From: an uncultured Roseicyclus sp. | GTDB lineage: Bacteria > Pseudomonadota > Alphaproteobacteria > Rhodobacterales > Rhodobacteraceae | Assembly (NCBI GenBank): GCA_947494975.1 | Contig: CANLXA010000002.1 | Span: 186,001-250,000 of the forward strand | Reading direction: 5' to 3' | Length of the DNA stretch: 64,000 nt | Shown: positions 9,080 to 18,254 of the stretch, in pieces | Numbering within the stretch: position 1 is the stretch's first letter | Layout of the letters: each line of letters begins with the position of its first letter | Translations under genes and position numbers: made by a program | Notes under the pieces: generated by a model | Database searches by the model: none | The model's input: the letters and a program-made list of their open reading frames with translations, nothing else | What the model was told of the DNA's origin: nothing

Positions 9080-10175
9080 GGATCATCAGCTCCCTGTTGA
9101 ATTGGGTCAGGCAATCGTGCCCGGTATCGGTGACAACGACGTTGTCTTCGATGCGGACGCCGATGTCGTTTTGGCTGTAAAGGCCGGGCTCCACCGTAAA
9201 CACCATCCCGGCGCGTTGGGGGTCATTATTCGTGTGGACGACAACGGGGGCCTCGTGAACCTCGCGGCCAAGGCCATGCCCTGTCTTGTGGAGGATCTTG
9301 TCGGCGAAGGGCGACGCTTTCAGCACGTCGGTTGCGGCTGCGTCGACTGCGCCGATTGGGGCACCTGCGCAGACGGCGGCGCGGCCCTTTCGGTTGGCTT
9401 CAAGAACCGTCTCGTAGAACTGCGCGTGTATATCTGTTGCGTGTTGGCAAAACACGGTGCGGGTAATGTCGGCGTGCATATCGCCAAAACTGGCCCCGAA
9501 ATCGATCAGGAGTACGTCGCCCGCGCCCACCACGCGCTCGGACGCGTCGCCATGGGGGTTGGCCGCCGCGCCGCCGCTCAGGACAATCGGATCAAACGCG
9601 AAGCCGGTTGCGCCATGGGACAGCAGGGCGGTCTTGAGGCGCGCCGCGATCTGCCGTTCGCTCTGGCCAAAAATTCCGGCATCGTAGGTTTCCCCCAAGG
9701 CCGCTTCGCTGATTTCGATGGCGCGCCGCAGATCGTCGATCTCGGTGGCATCTTTCAACAGGCGCAGTTCCGCTAGGATCGGATCCGCATCCTGCAAAGC
9801 GTCCGTGCCGAATAGTCTGGACAGCGTGCGATATTCGGCGGCCCGCATCCGCAGCCCTTCGACCCCGCAGGGGCCGTCGATTTCCATATGTTTGGCCAGT
9901 TCGGCAAAGGCAGCGACCGGGCCTTCTACATCGGTCCAGTAGAACGTCTGAACGTCTGGCATGTCCTCGCCCCATTTCTGCCGCTCCAGCGCGGGCATGA
10001 GGGCGAACGCGTGCCCATCCGCACGCAGAACGTAGAACGTCGGGCGCTCCATCAGATGCAGGTGCACGCCTGTCAGATAGGCGAAATTCGGCCCCGGCAC
10101 GAAGGCGGCGGCCCCCAGCCCTGCCTCGCGCAGAAGCGCCGTGGCCCGCGCGCGCCGTTTCTCAAAGTCGCTCAT
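9072..10175 (-). CDS. M24 family metallopeptidase (Xaa-Pro aminopeptidase/creatinase fold)
   Basis: 367-residue cytoplasmic protein with the two-domain creatinase/prolidase layout. The N-terminal creatinase_N-like domain covers roughly residues 5-140 and the pita-bread catalytic domain follows. All five metal ligands are in place: D225 in LIDFGASFGD, D236 in HADITRT, H300 in TGHGLGREVHEAP, E329 in VEPGLY and E343 in RIEDNV. Because the ligands are intact it is more likely a dinuclear peptidase/amidase than a true, metal-free creatinase. It overlaps gntR by ATGA (10172-10175) and the GAF gene by 8 bases. Its location opposite the hydantoinase operon suggests that it cleaves a dipeptide-like or N-acyl product of that pathway, which is inference. 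Confidence 0.85.
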   Translation of the reverse strand: MSDFEKRRARATALLREAGLGAAAFVPGPNFAYLTGVHLHLMERPTFYVLRADGHAFALMPALERQKWGEDMPDVQTFYWTDVEGPVAAFAELAKHMEIDGPCGVEGLRMRAAEYRTLSRLFGTDALQDADPILAELRLLKDATEIDDLRRAIEISEAALGETYDAGIFGQSERQIAARLKTALLSHGATGFAFDPIVLSGGAAANPHGDASERVVGAGDVLLIDFGASFGDMHADITRTVFCQHATDIHAQFYETVLEANRKGRAAVCAGAPIGAVDAAATDVLKASPFADKILHKTGHGLGREVHEAPVVVHTNNDPQRAGMVFTVEPGLYSQNDIGVRIEDNVVVTDTGHDCLTQFNRELMILE

Positions 10176-10906
10176 GAATTATCCTCCGGATCCAGTGCCA
10201 TCCGATGCCCAAAACGCGGCCCCAGCCCCCGTTGGATCACCTGTGTCTCGAACAGGATCGAGGCACTTACGGCGGCGTCCCCGGCATCCGCATCCCCCGC
10301 GGCCATGGCATCGACAACGGCCCGCAGGCGGGTGACGGCTTGGTCGCGATCCCCCGCAGTCACATGGGGGAAGAAATAGAGCAGCTTCATCCGGACCGAG
10401 GCATCCTGAGCCTCAAGGAAGTATTTCGCGAGAAACCGGTTGCGTGCGTGATCGGCGATGTGACGATAGAGCCCAAGCTGCGCGCGTAGGGCGGCTTCAA
10501 CGTCACCGGCCTTCAGCCCGCGGGCGTAATCTTCCACGAAGGCCGAGAGTTCGCCGGGGGCGACCGGTCCGTGCCCGGCAGCGGCGCGAATCAGACCGCG
10601 TGACAACAAGATGAAGGTGTCCAGGAAGGCCGCCTGGTTGTGCAGCGACAGCGGCGCGACGATGGACGTCCTGTTTTGCAGGAATTGAACAAAGCCCTCA
10701 TTGGCCAGCAGCAACAGCGCCTCGCGGATCGGCGTGCGTGAGACGTCGTAGGTTGAGGCCAGGGCGACCTCGTCCAGCGCCGACCCCGGCTCAACCCGCA
10801 GCCATTGAATGTCATCGCGGAGTTTTTCGTAAACCATCAATGCGCCGCGTTTTTTGCGCAGGGACGGTTCCGCTTTTCGGTTTGTGTCGCCAAGAATGCT
10901 GTTCAT
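10172..10906 (-). CDS. GntR family transcriptional regulator (FCD type)
   Basis: 244-residue transcription factor with an N-terminal winged helix-turn-helix. YEKLRDDIQWLRVEPGSALDEVALASTYDVSRTPIREALLLL is the GntR pattern, with the recognition helix at VSRTPIREAL. An alpha-helical FCD-type ligand-binding domain follows (DTFILLSRGLIRAAA, RAQLGLYRHIADHARNRFLAKYFLE). FCD regulators usually bind small organic acids or amino acids and are displaced by the pathway substrate. It is the first gene of a gntR-M24-GAF operon and diverges from the ABC/hydantoinase operon. The 80-bp spacer contains a TTGCA-N5-TGCAA palindrome, so control of both directions is expected. ATG 10906 was taken as start. Confidence 0.88.
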   Translation of the reverse strand: MNSILGDTNRKAEPSLRKKRGALMVYEKLRDDIQWLRVEPGSALDEVALASTYDVSRTPIREALLLLANEGFVQFLQNRTSIVAPLSLHNQAAFLDTFILLSRGLIRAAAGHGPVAPGELSAFVEDYARGLKAGDVEAALRAQLGLYRHIADHARNRFLAKYFLEAQDASVRMKLLYFFPHVTAGDRDQAVTRLRAVVDAMAAGDADAGDAAVSASILFETQVIQRGLGPRFGHRMALDPEDNS

Positions 10907-10915
10907 GAAATTATT

Positions 10916-10943
10916 GTTGCATTAAGTTTGCATAATGTGCAAC
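10916..10943. promoter_or_regulatory. Candidate GntR operator
   Basis: In the 80-bp spacer between gntR and the ABC substrate-binding gene there is a perfect palindrome TTGCATAATGTGCAA (10928-10942; arms TTGCA/TGCAA, 5-base centre). A further upstream GTTGCA at 10916-10921 pairs with the same TGCAAC end at 10938-10943. The sites sit between the two start codons, where repression of both operons is possible. The assignment to this GntR protein is inferred from position and symmetry. Confidence 0.5.
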
Positions 10944-10986
10944 GTCAAAGCATCACGGAACGAAGAATTATTAGGGAGGGCGACCC

Positions 10987-11973
10987 ATGGGGATGCTCAA
11001 AAAAGTGCTTCTGGCCGGAACGGCATTGGTGGGAACAGCCGGGCTTGCGGCCTCGGAAGGGACGATCGCGTATTTCGCGGCCTCCTCACAAAACGGTTTC
11101 AATCAGGCGACTTATGAGGGTGTTCAGGAGATGGCCGCCGCGCGCGGCTACGAGACCGAGATCCTCGATGGCCAGTTCGACGCAGCCCTGCAATACAGCC
11201 AGATCGAGGATGCGCTGGCCTCCGGGCGATACGTGGGCATGATCGTTGCGCCGAACGATTCGGTTGGGATCGCAGGCGCGTTTGAACAGGTGGTGGCCGA
11301 AGGCATCCCGATCGGCACGGTCCTGTTCCCGGTGGGCCCCGATCTGAATTCACTGGAGCCGCAGGTCGAGGGGATCACGGTGACGGCGGCGTCGCCGCCG
11401 GTGGCGGGGGCCACGGTTCAGGCCGACGCCGTGGTCGAATATTGCGCCGAGATTGACCCGTGCAATGTGGTGATCATCATCGGAGCCCAGATCTTCCCCT
11501 TCGACAACCTGCGCCTGGAAACCTACCAGGCGGTTCTGGGCGAACACGACAATATCGACGTGGTCGCGGTGGGCGAGGGATACTACTCTCCCGACCCGAG
11601 CTTGCAGGCAATGACGGATATCCTGCAGGCCAATCCGGAGGTGGATGTGGTTCTGTCTAACGCCGATCAGCATCTGGTGGGTGTGGAGATCGCGCTTGAG
11701 GCCGCCGGCATGAATCCCGCCGATCTGTACCTCAGCGGTGGCGGTGCCGCCGGGATCGCAATCGAAGCGATCCGGGAAGGACGCTGGGACGCGACGCTGG
11801 CCTATTTCCCGCGCACCATGGGCGCGCTGGCGATGGAACAGATTGCCAATGCGCTGGAAGGCGAACCGGTGACCCAGGCGATCAACATGGACGAGGCGGG
11901 CCCGATCGAGGCGATGATCGATGCCGCCGTCCTTGAAGCCAATTCGGACTTCACTGGCGAATGGGAACAGTAA
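10987..11973 (+). CDS. Sugar-type ABC transporter substrate-binding protein (RbsB-like)
   Basis: 328-residue periplasmic binding protein of the CUT2 (ribose/autoinducer) type. The N-terminus MGMLKKVLLAGTALVGTAGLAAS is a Sec signal peptide. The mature protein begins EGTIAYFAASSQNGFNQATYEGVQEMAAARGYE, the first lobe of the periplasmic-binding-protein-like fold. Later segments such as MTDILQANPEVDVVLSNADQHLVGVEIALEAAG and YLSGGGAAGIAIEAIREGRWDATLAYFP match the second lobe. ATG 10987 is preceded by AGGGAGGGCGACCC. It is the first gene of an operon with hydantoinase subunits and the matching ATPase and permease. The ligand is probably the substrate of the hydantoinase pair rather than a sugar. Confidence 0.88.
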   Translation: MGMLKKVLLAGTALVGTAGLAASEGTIAYFAASSQNGFNQATYEGVQEMAAARGYETEILDGQFDAALQYSQIEDALASGRYVGMIVAPNDSVGIAGAFEQVVAEGIPIGTVLFPVGPDLNSLEPQVEGITVTAASPPVAGATVQADAVVEYCAEIDPCNVVIIIGAQIFPFDNLRLETYQAVLGEHDNIDVVAVGEGYYSPDPSLQAMTDILQANPEVDVVLSNADQHLVGVEIALEAAGMNPADLYLSGGGAAGIAIEAIREGRWDATLAYFPRTMGALAMEQIANALEGEPVTQAINMDEAGPIEAMIDAAVLEANSDFTGEWEQ

Positions 11974-12034
11974 TCTCAAATCAAGCGGCGGCGCGCCGTT
12001 CTGCGCGCCGCCCGGAACCGAGGGATTGAACATC

Positions 12035-14062
12035 GTGACAACCAGCTATCGTGTGTCCGCGGATATCGGCGGCACTTTCACTGATATTGTCTATCAGGAC
12101 GTGAAAACCGGCCAATGCGGCGCGACCAAGGTACTCTCCACCCCGGACAATCCGGCGCTGGCCGTCTTGCAGGGCATCGATCAGGTTCTGGGCGATGACG
12201 GCAAGCTGGAGTTTTTCGTCCATGGCACCACGGTGGGCCTGAACGCCTTGCTGACGCGGCGAGGGTCGAAAGTGGCCCTCGTGACGAATGAGAATTTCCG
12301 CGACATCTACACCATTCAGGGCAACGACCGTGGTGAGATCTTTTCGATCCGCTGGAACAAGCCCGAACCCCTTGTTCCGTTGGAGCATACGTTTACGGTG
12401 GCCGGACGCATCGCGGCGGATGGCACCGAATTGGCGCCGTTGCGCCTGACGGATCTGGATGCCTTGGTCACGGCCTGCCAACAGGAGCGCTACGAGGCAA
12501 TTGCAATTTCGCTTTTGTTTTCCTTCAACAATCCTGCCCATGAAATCGCCGTGCGTGACTACCTCGCCAAGCGTCTGCCGGACGTGCAGATCGTGTTATC
12601 GCATCAGGTTTCGCCCGAATGGCGGGAGTTCGAGCGCACATCAACCACGGTAACAGATGCATATCTGGCGCCGGTTGTGCGCCGCTATATCTCAACCCTG
12701 CAAACCGAGATGGGGGATCGCCTGCCAGAAGGCGGGGCGCTGCATGTGATGGAATCCAATGGCGGCGTGATGACCGCCGCCGCCGCATCCGAGACACCGC
12801 TGCAGACCTTGCTCTCCGGCCCGGTCGGTGGCGCGATTGGCGGCAAGGCCCTGTCGGCCACCACGGGGCGCGGCAACCTGATCTGCATCGATATGGGCGG
12901 CACGTCGTTTGACGCGTCTTTGGTGATCGACGGGCTGCCATCGGCGTCGAACGAGGCGATGTTGGAGGGCCTGCCGATCCAGATGTCGGTGGTCGATATC
13001 CACGTGATCGGCGCGGGCGGTGGCTCCATCGCATGGAAAGAGGCAGGTGCGGTCCGCGTCGGGCCGCAATCGGCGGGGTCTAAGCCCGGGCCGGTCTGTT
13101 ACGGGCTCGGCGGAACCGAGCCAGCGGTCTCGGATGCCAACCTCGTTCTTGGCCGCCTTGACGGGGCAAATTTCTCGGGTGGGGACATGTCGCTTGATCG
13201 CGACGCCGCTGCCAATGCGCTGGCGGATCTCGGCAAGGATTTCGGCATGAATGGCGAAGAGATGGCCCAAGGTGTGATCGATATCGTCAACGCCAAGATG
13301 GCCGACGCCATCCGCACGATCACCATTCAGCGCGGGATCGACCCGCGGGAATTCTCGCTTGTGGCCTTCGGTGGCGCCGGGCCCGCGCAGGCCGCGGCCC
13401 TGGCAGAAGAGCTGGAAATCTCGGAGGTGATCATCCCGGTTCATCCCGGCGCGTTTTCCGCCTGGGGCATGTTGCAAACGGATGTCCGTCACGACTTCAA
13501 GGAAACGCTCTACAGCTTCTGGGACCTGATCGACGCGCCGACAATCGAGACGGCCTTTGCCGGGCTGGAGGAAAAGGGCCGCACCTTCCTTGCCGATGAA
13601 GGCATCACCGGGGATCGTGTGCATTTCGAGCGGGCCATCGATTTTCGCTATTACGGTCAGGAATACGTCCTGACGATCCCGCTGCCCGAGGGGCCCATCG
13701 ACAAGGACACGGTGCGCGCCGACTTCGACGCCGCCTACGAACGGCAATACGGCCATAACAGTCCTGAAAATCGTGTGGAGATGGCCAATATCCGGCTGGC
13801 CGCCCTTGGTCAGCTTGAGCGGCCCGAAAACGCCCCGCCCGAGCGCGAGGCGCCACGGCCCGCACGGGACCGCGACGTCTGGTTTGCGGGGCAGCCCCGG
13901 AATACCGCCATCATCGACCGCAACAGCATCCATGAAGGCGATGTCGTGGAAGGACCCGCCATCATCGAAGAAACAACCTCGACCACGCTCTTGCCGCCCG
14001 GTTGGACGGCCAAGCTGATCGAGGGCGGCCATATGAGCCTGACCAAGGAGGACGCGGCATGA
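12035..14062 (+). CDS. Hydantoinase/oxoprolinase subunit A (HyuA-like)
   Basis: 675-residue ATP-binding subunit of the HyuA family, whose members include N-methylhydantoinase A and 5-oxoprolinase and open cyclic amides at the cost of ATP. The acetone carboxylase beta subunit is a relative. The N-terminus has the phosphate-binding DIGGTFTDIVYQD. An ASKHA-type GNLICIDMGGTSFDASLV lies near residue 285, and the family motif FGGAGPAQAAALAEELEI follows further on. GTG 12035 is preferred because GAGGGA sits 9 bases upstream; an in-frame TTG at 12026 overlaps that site. The stop overlaps the next start (ATGA). It forms a complex with the subunit B product. Exact substrate (hydantoin, N-methylhydantoin, 5-oxoproline or another lactam) is unknown. 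Confidence 0.88.
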   Translation: MTTSYRVSADIGGTFTDIVYQDVKTGQCGATKVLSTPDNPALAVLQGIDQVLGDDGKLEFFVHGTTVGLNALLTRRGSKVALVTNENFRDIYTIQGNDRGEIFSIRWNKPEPLVPLEHTFTVAGRIAADGTELAPLRLTDLDALVTACQQERYEAIAISLLFSFNNPAHEIAVRDYLAKRLPDVQIVLSHQVSPEWREFERTSTTVTDAYLAPVVRRYISTLQTEMGDRLPEGGALHVMESNGGVMTAAAASETPLQTLLSGPVGGAIGGKALSATTGRGNLICIDMGGTSFDASLVIDGLPSASNEAMLEGLPIQMSVVDIHVIGAGGGSIAWKEAGAVRVGPQSAGSKPGPVCYGLGGTEPAVSDANLVLGRLDGANFSGGDMSLDRDAAANALADLGKDFGMNGEEMAQGVIDIVNAKMADAIRTITIQRGIDPREFSLVAFGGAGPAQAAALAEELEISEVIIPVHPGAFSAWGMLQTDVRHDFKETLYSFWDLIDAPTIETAFAGLEEKGRTFLADEGITGDRVHFERAIDFRYYGQEYVLTIPLPEGPIDKDTVRADFDAAYERQYGHNSPENRVEMANIRLAALGQLERPENAPPEREAPRPARDRDVWFAGQPRNTAIIDRNSIHEGDVVEGPAIIEETTSTTLLPPGWTAKLIEGGHMSLTKEDAA

Positions 14063-15759
14063 GCAGCGCAGATCCGATCACCACCGAAGTCGTCCGCAAT
14101 TTCGTGATTTCCTGCGCCGAGGATATGAACGCCTCGCTGTGGCGGTCCGCCCATTCGGCCATCATCTACGAGGGCAAGGACAGCGCCGTCGCTCTGATGG
14201 ACGAGCATGGCAACATGCTGGGGCAATCCACTGGCGTGCCGCTCTTTATCGGCGCCATCGATGTCTGCGTGCGCCATGTGAAGGATTATTACGAAGACGA
14301 CATCCACGAGGGTGATATCTTCATCATGAATGACAGCTACATGCAGGGCACGCACCTGCATGACGTCACCGCCATTGGCCCGATTTTCCACGAAGGCGAG
14401 TTGGTCGGCTTCGGCGCGGCGCGAGCCCACTGGAACGATATCGGCGCGATTGATCCCGGCTCCACCATGTCGTCGACCAATATCTATCAGGAGGGCCTGC
14501 GTCTGGGGCCCACACGGATCGTTGCCCAGGGCAAGCCGATCCGCGAGTGGTACGACCACCTCAAACTGAATACCCGGCTGGAGGGCGCGACGATCGGCGA
14601 TCTGGGGGCGCAGATCGCGGCGATCCGCACAGGTGAGCGGCGTCTGGGCCAGCTTCTGGGCAAGATCGGCACCGGCACCTACCGCGCGGCCTGCCAGAAT
14701 ATCTTCGAACAGGCCCGCAAGATGGACCGGGAGGCCATCGCAGCCATCAAGGACGGCACATGGAGCCGCGAGGGGCATCTGGATAATGACGGCGTCGGCG
14801 ACGAGCCGGTGAAAGTGGCCCTGACGCTAACGGTGAAAGGCGAGGAGCTTGTCGTGGACCTGACCGGCACGTCCGGCCCGGTTGCGGGATCCGTCAATTG
14901 CGGGGCAAGCCAGACGGAATCGCTCTTGCGACTGGCCTACAAGACCATGATTTCCCCCGACCGCGCGATCACGGGCGGGTCGTTTGAGACGATGTCGGTC
15001 ATTCTGCCGGACGAATGCATGTTCAACGCCGGCGAACCGGCGGCCTGCGAATGGTACTTTACCGGGCTTGGCCTGTTGGCGGACCTGTTCATTTCATGCC
15101 TGTCCGAGGCGATGCCGGAGCGCTCCACGGCGGCGCATTATGGGGATTCGATGGTCGTAGGCTTCTTCTCGGTCGATCCCAAGCGGGGCCAGTGGATTTC
15201 CATCGAGCCCACGGCGGGTGGCTGGGGTGGGCGCTCCGATAGCGATGGGGAAAGCGCGCTGATCAACCTCGTGAACGGCGGCTTCCGCAATATCCCGGCC
15301 GAAGTGATGGAGACCAAGTTCCCGGTTCGGCTGGAGGAATTCTCGATCCGTCCCGACAGCGCCGGGCCGGGCGAACACCGGGGCGGGTGCGGTGTGGTGC
15401 GACGGTATCGGACGCTGGAGGATTGCTTTGGCGCGATCTGGTTCGAGCGCTCCAAGACGCCGGCCTGGGGCCTGAATGGGGGCGGAGAGGGGCAGGGGCC
15501 CGAAGTGACGATCAGCTTTCCCGATGGGTCGGTCGAGGACCCGCTGAAGATGCGGGCCCGTGCGCTGGTGGCCGATACGGTGGTTGAGACGAAGACCGGC
15601 GGCGGCGGTGGAAATGGCGATCCGATGAAACGCGCCTTTGCCTCGGTCGCGCGTGACGTGTCGCGTGGTCTTGTCAGCCGCGAGGCCGCCCTGCGGGACT
15701 ATGGCGTTGCCATCGCCGCCGATGGCAGCGTGGATCAGTCGGCCTCCGTCGCCCGATGA
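14059..15759 (+). CDS. Hydantoinase subunit B (HyuB-like)
   Basis: 566-residue partner of the HyuA-like subunit. Visible family motifs are PITTEVVRNFVISCAEDMNASLWRSAHS at the N-terminus, EGDIFIMNDSYMQGTHLHDVTAIGPIF, DLTGTSGPVAGSVNCG in the middle, and the glycine-rich PDSAGPGEHRGGCGVVRRYR and TKTGGGGGNGDP near the end. All are typical of HyuB/oxoprolinase B. In N-methylhydantoinase B this subunit carries the metal-dependent ring opening while subunit A activates the amide with ATP. ATG 14059 overlaps the hyuA stop (ATGA), and its own stop overlaps the ATPase start the same way. An A-B-ATPase-permease stack without gaps implies coordinated expression of uptake and hydrolysis. Confidence 0.88.
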   Translation: MSSADPITTEVVRNFVISCAEDMNASLWRSAHSAIIYEGKDSAVALMDEHGNMLGQSTGVPLFIGAIDVCVRHVKDYYEDDIHEGDIFIMNDSYMQGTHLHDVTAIGPIFHEGELVGFGAARAHWNDIGAIDPGSTMSSTNIYQEGLRLGPTRIVAQGKPIREWYDHLKLNTRLEGATIGDLGAQIAAIRTGERRLGQLLGKIGTGTYRAACQNIFEQARKMDREAIAAIKDGTWSREGHLDNDGVGDEPVKVALTLTVKGEELVVDLTGTSGPVAGSVNCGASQTESLLRLAYKTMISPDRAITGGSFETMSVILPDECMFNAGEPAACEWYFTGLGLLADLFISCLSEAMPERSTAAHYGDSMVVGFFSVDPKRGQWISIEPTAGGWGGRSDSDGESALINLVNGGFRNIPAEVMETKFPVRLEEFSIRPDSAGPGEHRGGCGVVRRYRTLEDCFGAIWFERSKTPAWGLNGGGEGQGPEVTISFPDGSVEDPLKMRARALVADTVVETKTGGGGGNGDPMKRAFASVARDVSRGLVSREAALRDYGVAIAADGSVDQSASVAR

Positions 15760-17264
15760 GCGCCGCGCCGCTTCTTTCGGTTCGCGGCATCGGCGTGCGG
15801 TTCGGCGATGTGGATGTGCTCTCCGGCATCGATCTCGATATCCGGCCCGGGGAGGTCCATGGCCTGATCGGTGAAAACGGCGCCGGGAAGTCGAGCCTGG
15901 GCAAGGTTCTCGGCGGATATTACCGGGCCTCAAGCGGCGAGATCAGCGTGGAAGGGCGCCCCCAAAACCGTTGGGATACGCCCGCCGCGCTCGATGCAGG
16001 CGTCGCGATCATGCACCAGGAGTTGCAACTGGTACCCGCGCTGACCGTGGCGCAAAACGTGTTCCTTGGTCTGGAGGAGCACCGCCACGGGATCTTGCGC
16101 GGCACGGAAGCCGCCCGCCTTGAGGTCTTGATGGGCCAAAGCGGGCTGCGCCTCGACCCCCATGCGACTGCGGCGAGCCTGACGATCGCCGAACAGCAGA
16201 AGATCGAGATCCTGCGCGCCTTGGCGCGCCAGGCGCGGGTGATCGTGATGGATGAGCCCACCGCGGCCCTGTCAAAATCGGAAATCGTTCAACTGCACCG
16301 GATCATGCGGGCGCTGCGCGATGAGGGCCGTTCGGTCATCTACGTGACCCACTTCCTCAACGACGTTCTCGATGTGGCAGACCGGATCACGGTTCTGCGC
16401 AATGGGAAGAAGGTGCGGACCGGCGACACGGCCAATGAGACACGGGAAACCCTCGTTTCGGCAATGTTGGGCAGCACCAAGACCGACACCCTCTATCCCC
16501 CGAAATCGCGAGATCATGGCGAGGTGGTGTTGTCGGTGCAGGATCTGACCTCGCCCAACGGCACGGCGGTTCAACGGCTCGAAATCCGCGCGGGGGAGGT
16601 GGTGGGGTTCGCCGGGCTGATGGGGGCGGGGCGATCGGAAATCGCCCGTGCCATCATCGGCGCAGACCCCGCAAGCGGCGAGGTGGCGGTGTCTGGTCGG
16701 GTCTTGATGGACCGATCCATTGCCGCCGCGACGGAGGCCGGCATCGTCATGGTGCCGGAAGATCGCCGAGGTCAGGGCCTTGTTATTTCGTCGCCGGTGC
16801 GGGCCAATATCTCGCTGCCGCATCTGGGGGCGATTTCAGCGCGCGGGATCATGGCAAACGCCCGCGAACGGGCACTGGCACTGGGGTTGATCGATCAACT
16901 CGATATCCGCCCCGCCATGGTCGATGGCGATGTGTCGAATTACTCCGGCGGCAACCAGCAAAAGGTGCTGTTGGGGAAATGGCTGGCGGGTAACCCCAAG
17001 GTGCTGATCCTCGATGAGCCGTCCCGCGGCGTCGATGTGGGCGCGCGGGAGACGATCCATCGGGAGATCGGGCGGCTGGCCAGCGAGGGCGTCGCGATCC
17101 TGGTCATCTCCAGCGAGATCGACGAGGTCCTCGGGCTTGCAACGCGGGTGTTTCTTGTGGACCGGGGCCGCCTCGTCGACGAGATCGACCCCGATGAGGT
17201 CGGCGAGGCCGAGGTTCTGGCCGCGCTCTTCCATCACCAGAGTGTGGGAGAGACCGCCGCATGA
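15756..17264 (+). CDS. Sugar-type ABC transporter ATP-binding protein (RbsA-like)
   Basis: 502-residue tandem ATPase of the CUT2 transporter class. The N-terminal domain has Walker A GENGAGKSS near residue 38 and Walker B VIVMDEPTAAL. The C-terminal half has the degenerate second P-loop (GLMGAGRSEIARAI), the signature NYSGGNQQKVLLGKWL, and LILDEPSRGVDVGA. This tandem arrangement, with an imperfect second nucleotide site, is diagnostic of RbsA/MglA-like proteins. It starts at ATG 15756 inside the hyuB stop and overlaps the permease start by ATGA (17261-17264). It powers import of the ligand captured by the product of the first gene of this operon. Confidence 0.92.
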   Translation: MSAAPLLSVRGIGVRFGDVDVLSGIDLDIRPGEVHGLIGENGAGKSSLGKVLGGYYRASSGEISVEGRPQNRWDTPAALDAGVAIMHQELQLVPALTVAQNVFLGLEEHRHGILRGTEAARLEVLMGQSGLRLDPHATAASLTIAEQQKIEILRALARQARVIVMDEPTAALSKSEIVQLHRIMRALRDEGRSVIYVTHFLNDVLDVADRITVLRNGKKVRTGDTANETRETLVSAMLGSTKTDTLYPPKSRDHGEVVLSVQDLTSPNGTAVQRLEIRAGEVVGFAGLMGAGRSEIARAIIGADPASGEVAVSGRVLMDRSIAAATEAGIVMVPEDRRGQGLVISSPVRANISLPHLGAISARGIMANARERALALGLIDQLDIRPAMVDGDVSNYSGGNQQKVLLGKWLAGNPKVLILDEPSRGVDVGARETIHREIGRLASEGVAILVISSEIDEVLGLATRVFLVDRGRLVDEIDPDEVGEAEVLAALFHHQSVGETAA

Positions 17265-18196
17265 CCCGGGCGAAGGTGTTTCATTTTCTGCAGACCTACG
17301 CGGTCCTGATCCTGATCGCGGCGCTGATGATTGCGCTGTCGCTCATGTCCGACAGCTTTCTGACCGGTCGCAACCTGCTCAACATCCTCAACCAGAACGC
17401 GCCCCTGGCGATCATGGCATCGGCCATGACGCTCGTGATCATCGTCGGTGGCTTCGATCTGTCTGTCGGCGCGATCTTTGCCATGGGCTCCGTGGCCTCT
17501 GCGTGGCTTGCCGTGAATGTCGACCCCTATCTTGGCCTGCTGCTCGCGCCCTTCGTCGGGTTGGCACTTGGCTTCGCCAACGGCCTCGCCATCACCACCC
17601 TGCGCGTGCACTCCTTTCTTGCCACCATCGCGACGGCGCTGATCTTCAAAGGCATCGCGGTCGCGCTCTCTGATGGGCGGCTGATTTCGGTACGTCTTGA
17701 TGAGTTCACATGGCTTGGGCGCGGGCGGTTTCTGGGCGTCTTTAACTCGGTCTGGCTGATGGTGGCCTTCGCGCTGATCCTCACCTTCCTGCTGACCCGC
17801 ACCACGTTCGGGCGCCGCGTCTTCTCCGTCGGCGGCAACGAAGAAGCCGCGATCCTGTCGGGGATCCGCACCAACCGGATCAAGATCGCCGCCTTCGCAA
17901 TTGCCGGATTTGCGGCCGGTCTGGCCTCGATCATTACCACGTCACGCGTGGCCGTGGGGCAGGCGACGGCGGGAGACGGGCTGGAACTGCAGGCCATCGC
18001 GGCCGTCATCCTTGGAGGCACAAGCATCTATGGCGGGCAGGGTGCGGTCTGGCGGTCGCTGGCGGGCGTGTTCCTTCTGGCGCTCGTCAATAACGGGTTC
18101 AACATCCTGAGCATCGATCCATTCTTCCGCGACCTGACCATGGGTCTGATCATCCTCGCCGCGGTGGGTCTGTCCGCCGTGGGGCAACGGCGCTGA
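17261..18196 (+). CDS. Sugar-type ABC transporter permease (RbsC-like)
   Basis: 311-residue inner-membrane permease of the BPD_transp_2 family with about eight to ten hydrophobic helices. Recognisable pieces are AIMASAMTLVIIVGGFDLSVGAIFAMGSVASAWL (the family's GGIDLSVG motif) and FGRRVFSVGGNEEAAILSGIRTNRIKIAAFAIAGFAAGLA, which holds the ATPase-contact loop. LQAIAAVILGGTSIYGGQG and the VNNGFNIL block follow. It overlaps the ATPase gene by ATGA. Only one permease gene is present, so it probably acts as a homodimer. A small CGGGC-TT-GCCCG repeat follows the stop, but the next gene begins only 58 bp away. Confidence 0.92.
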   Translation: MTRAKVFHFLQTYAVLILIAALMIALSLMSDSFLTGRNLLNILNQNAPLAIMASAMTLVIIVGGFDLSVGAIFAMGSVASAWLAVNVDPYLGLLLAPFVGLALGFANGLAITTLRVHSFLATIATALIFKGIAVALSDGRLISVRLDEFTWLGRGRFLGVFNSVWLMVAFALILTFLLTRTTFGRRVFSVGGNEEAAILSGIRTNRIKIAAFAIAGFAAGLASIITTSRVAVGQATAGDGLELQAIAAVILGGTSIYGGQGAVWRSLAGVFLLALVNNGFNILSIDPFFRDLTMGLIILAAVGLSAVGQRR

Positions 18197-18254
18197 CGGG
18201 CTTGCCCGACCGGGCGGCAATACGACCAGACCTCACATTAGGGAGACGACATCA

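Noticed and set aside
9072-10175. Annotation of the M24 protein as creatinase
   Set aside because: Creatinase lacks the metal ligands, whereas all five are present here; peptidase/amidase is the safer call.
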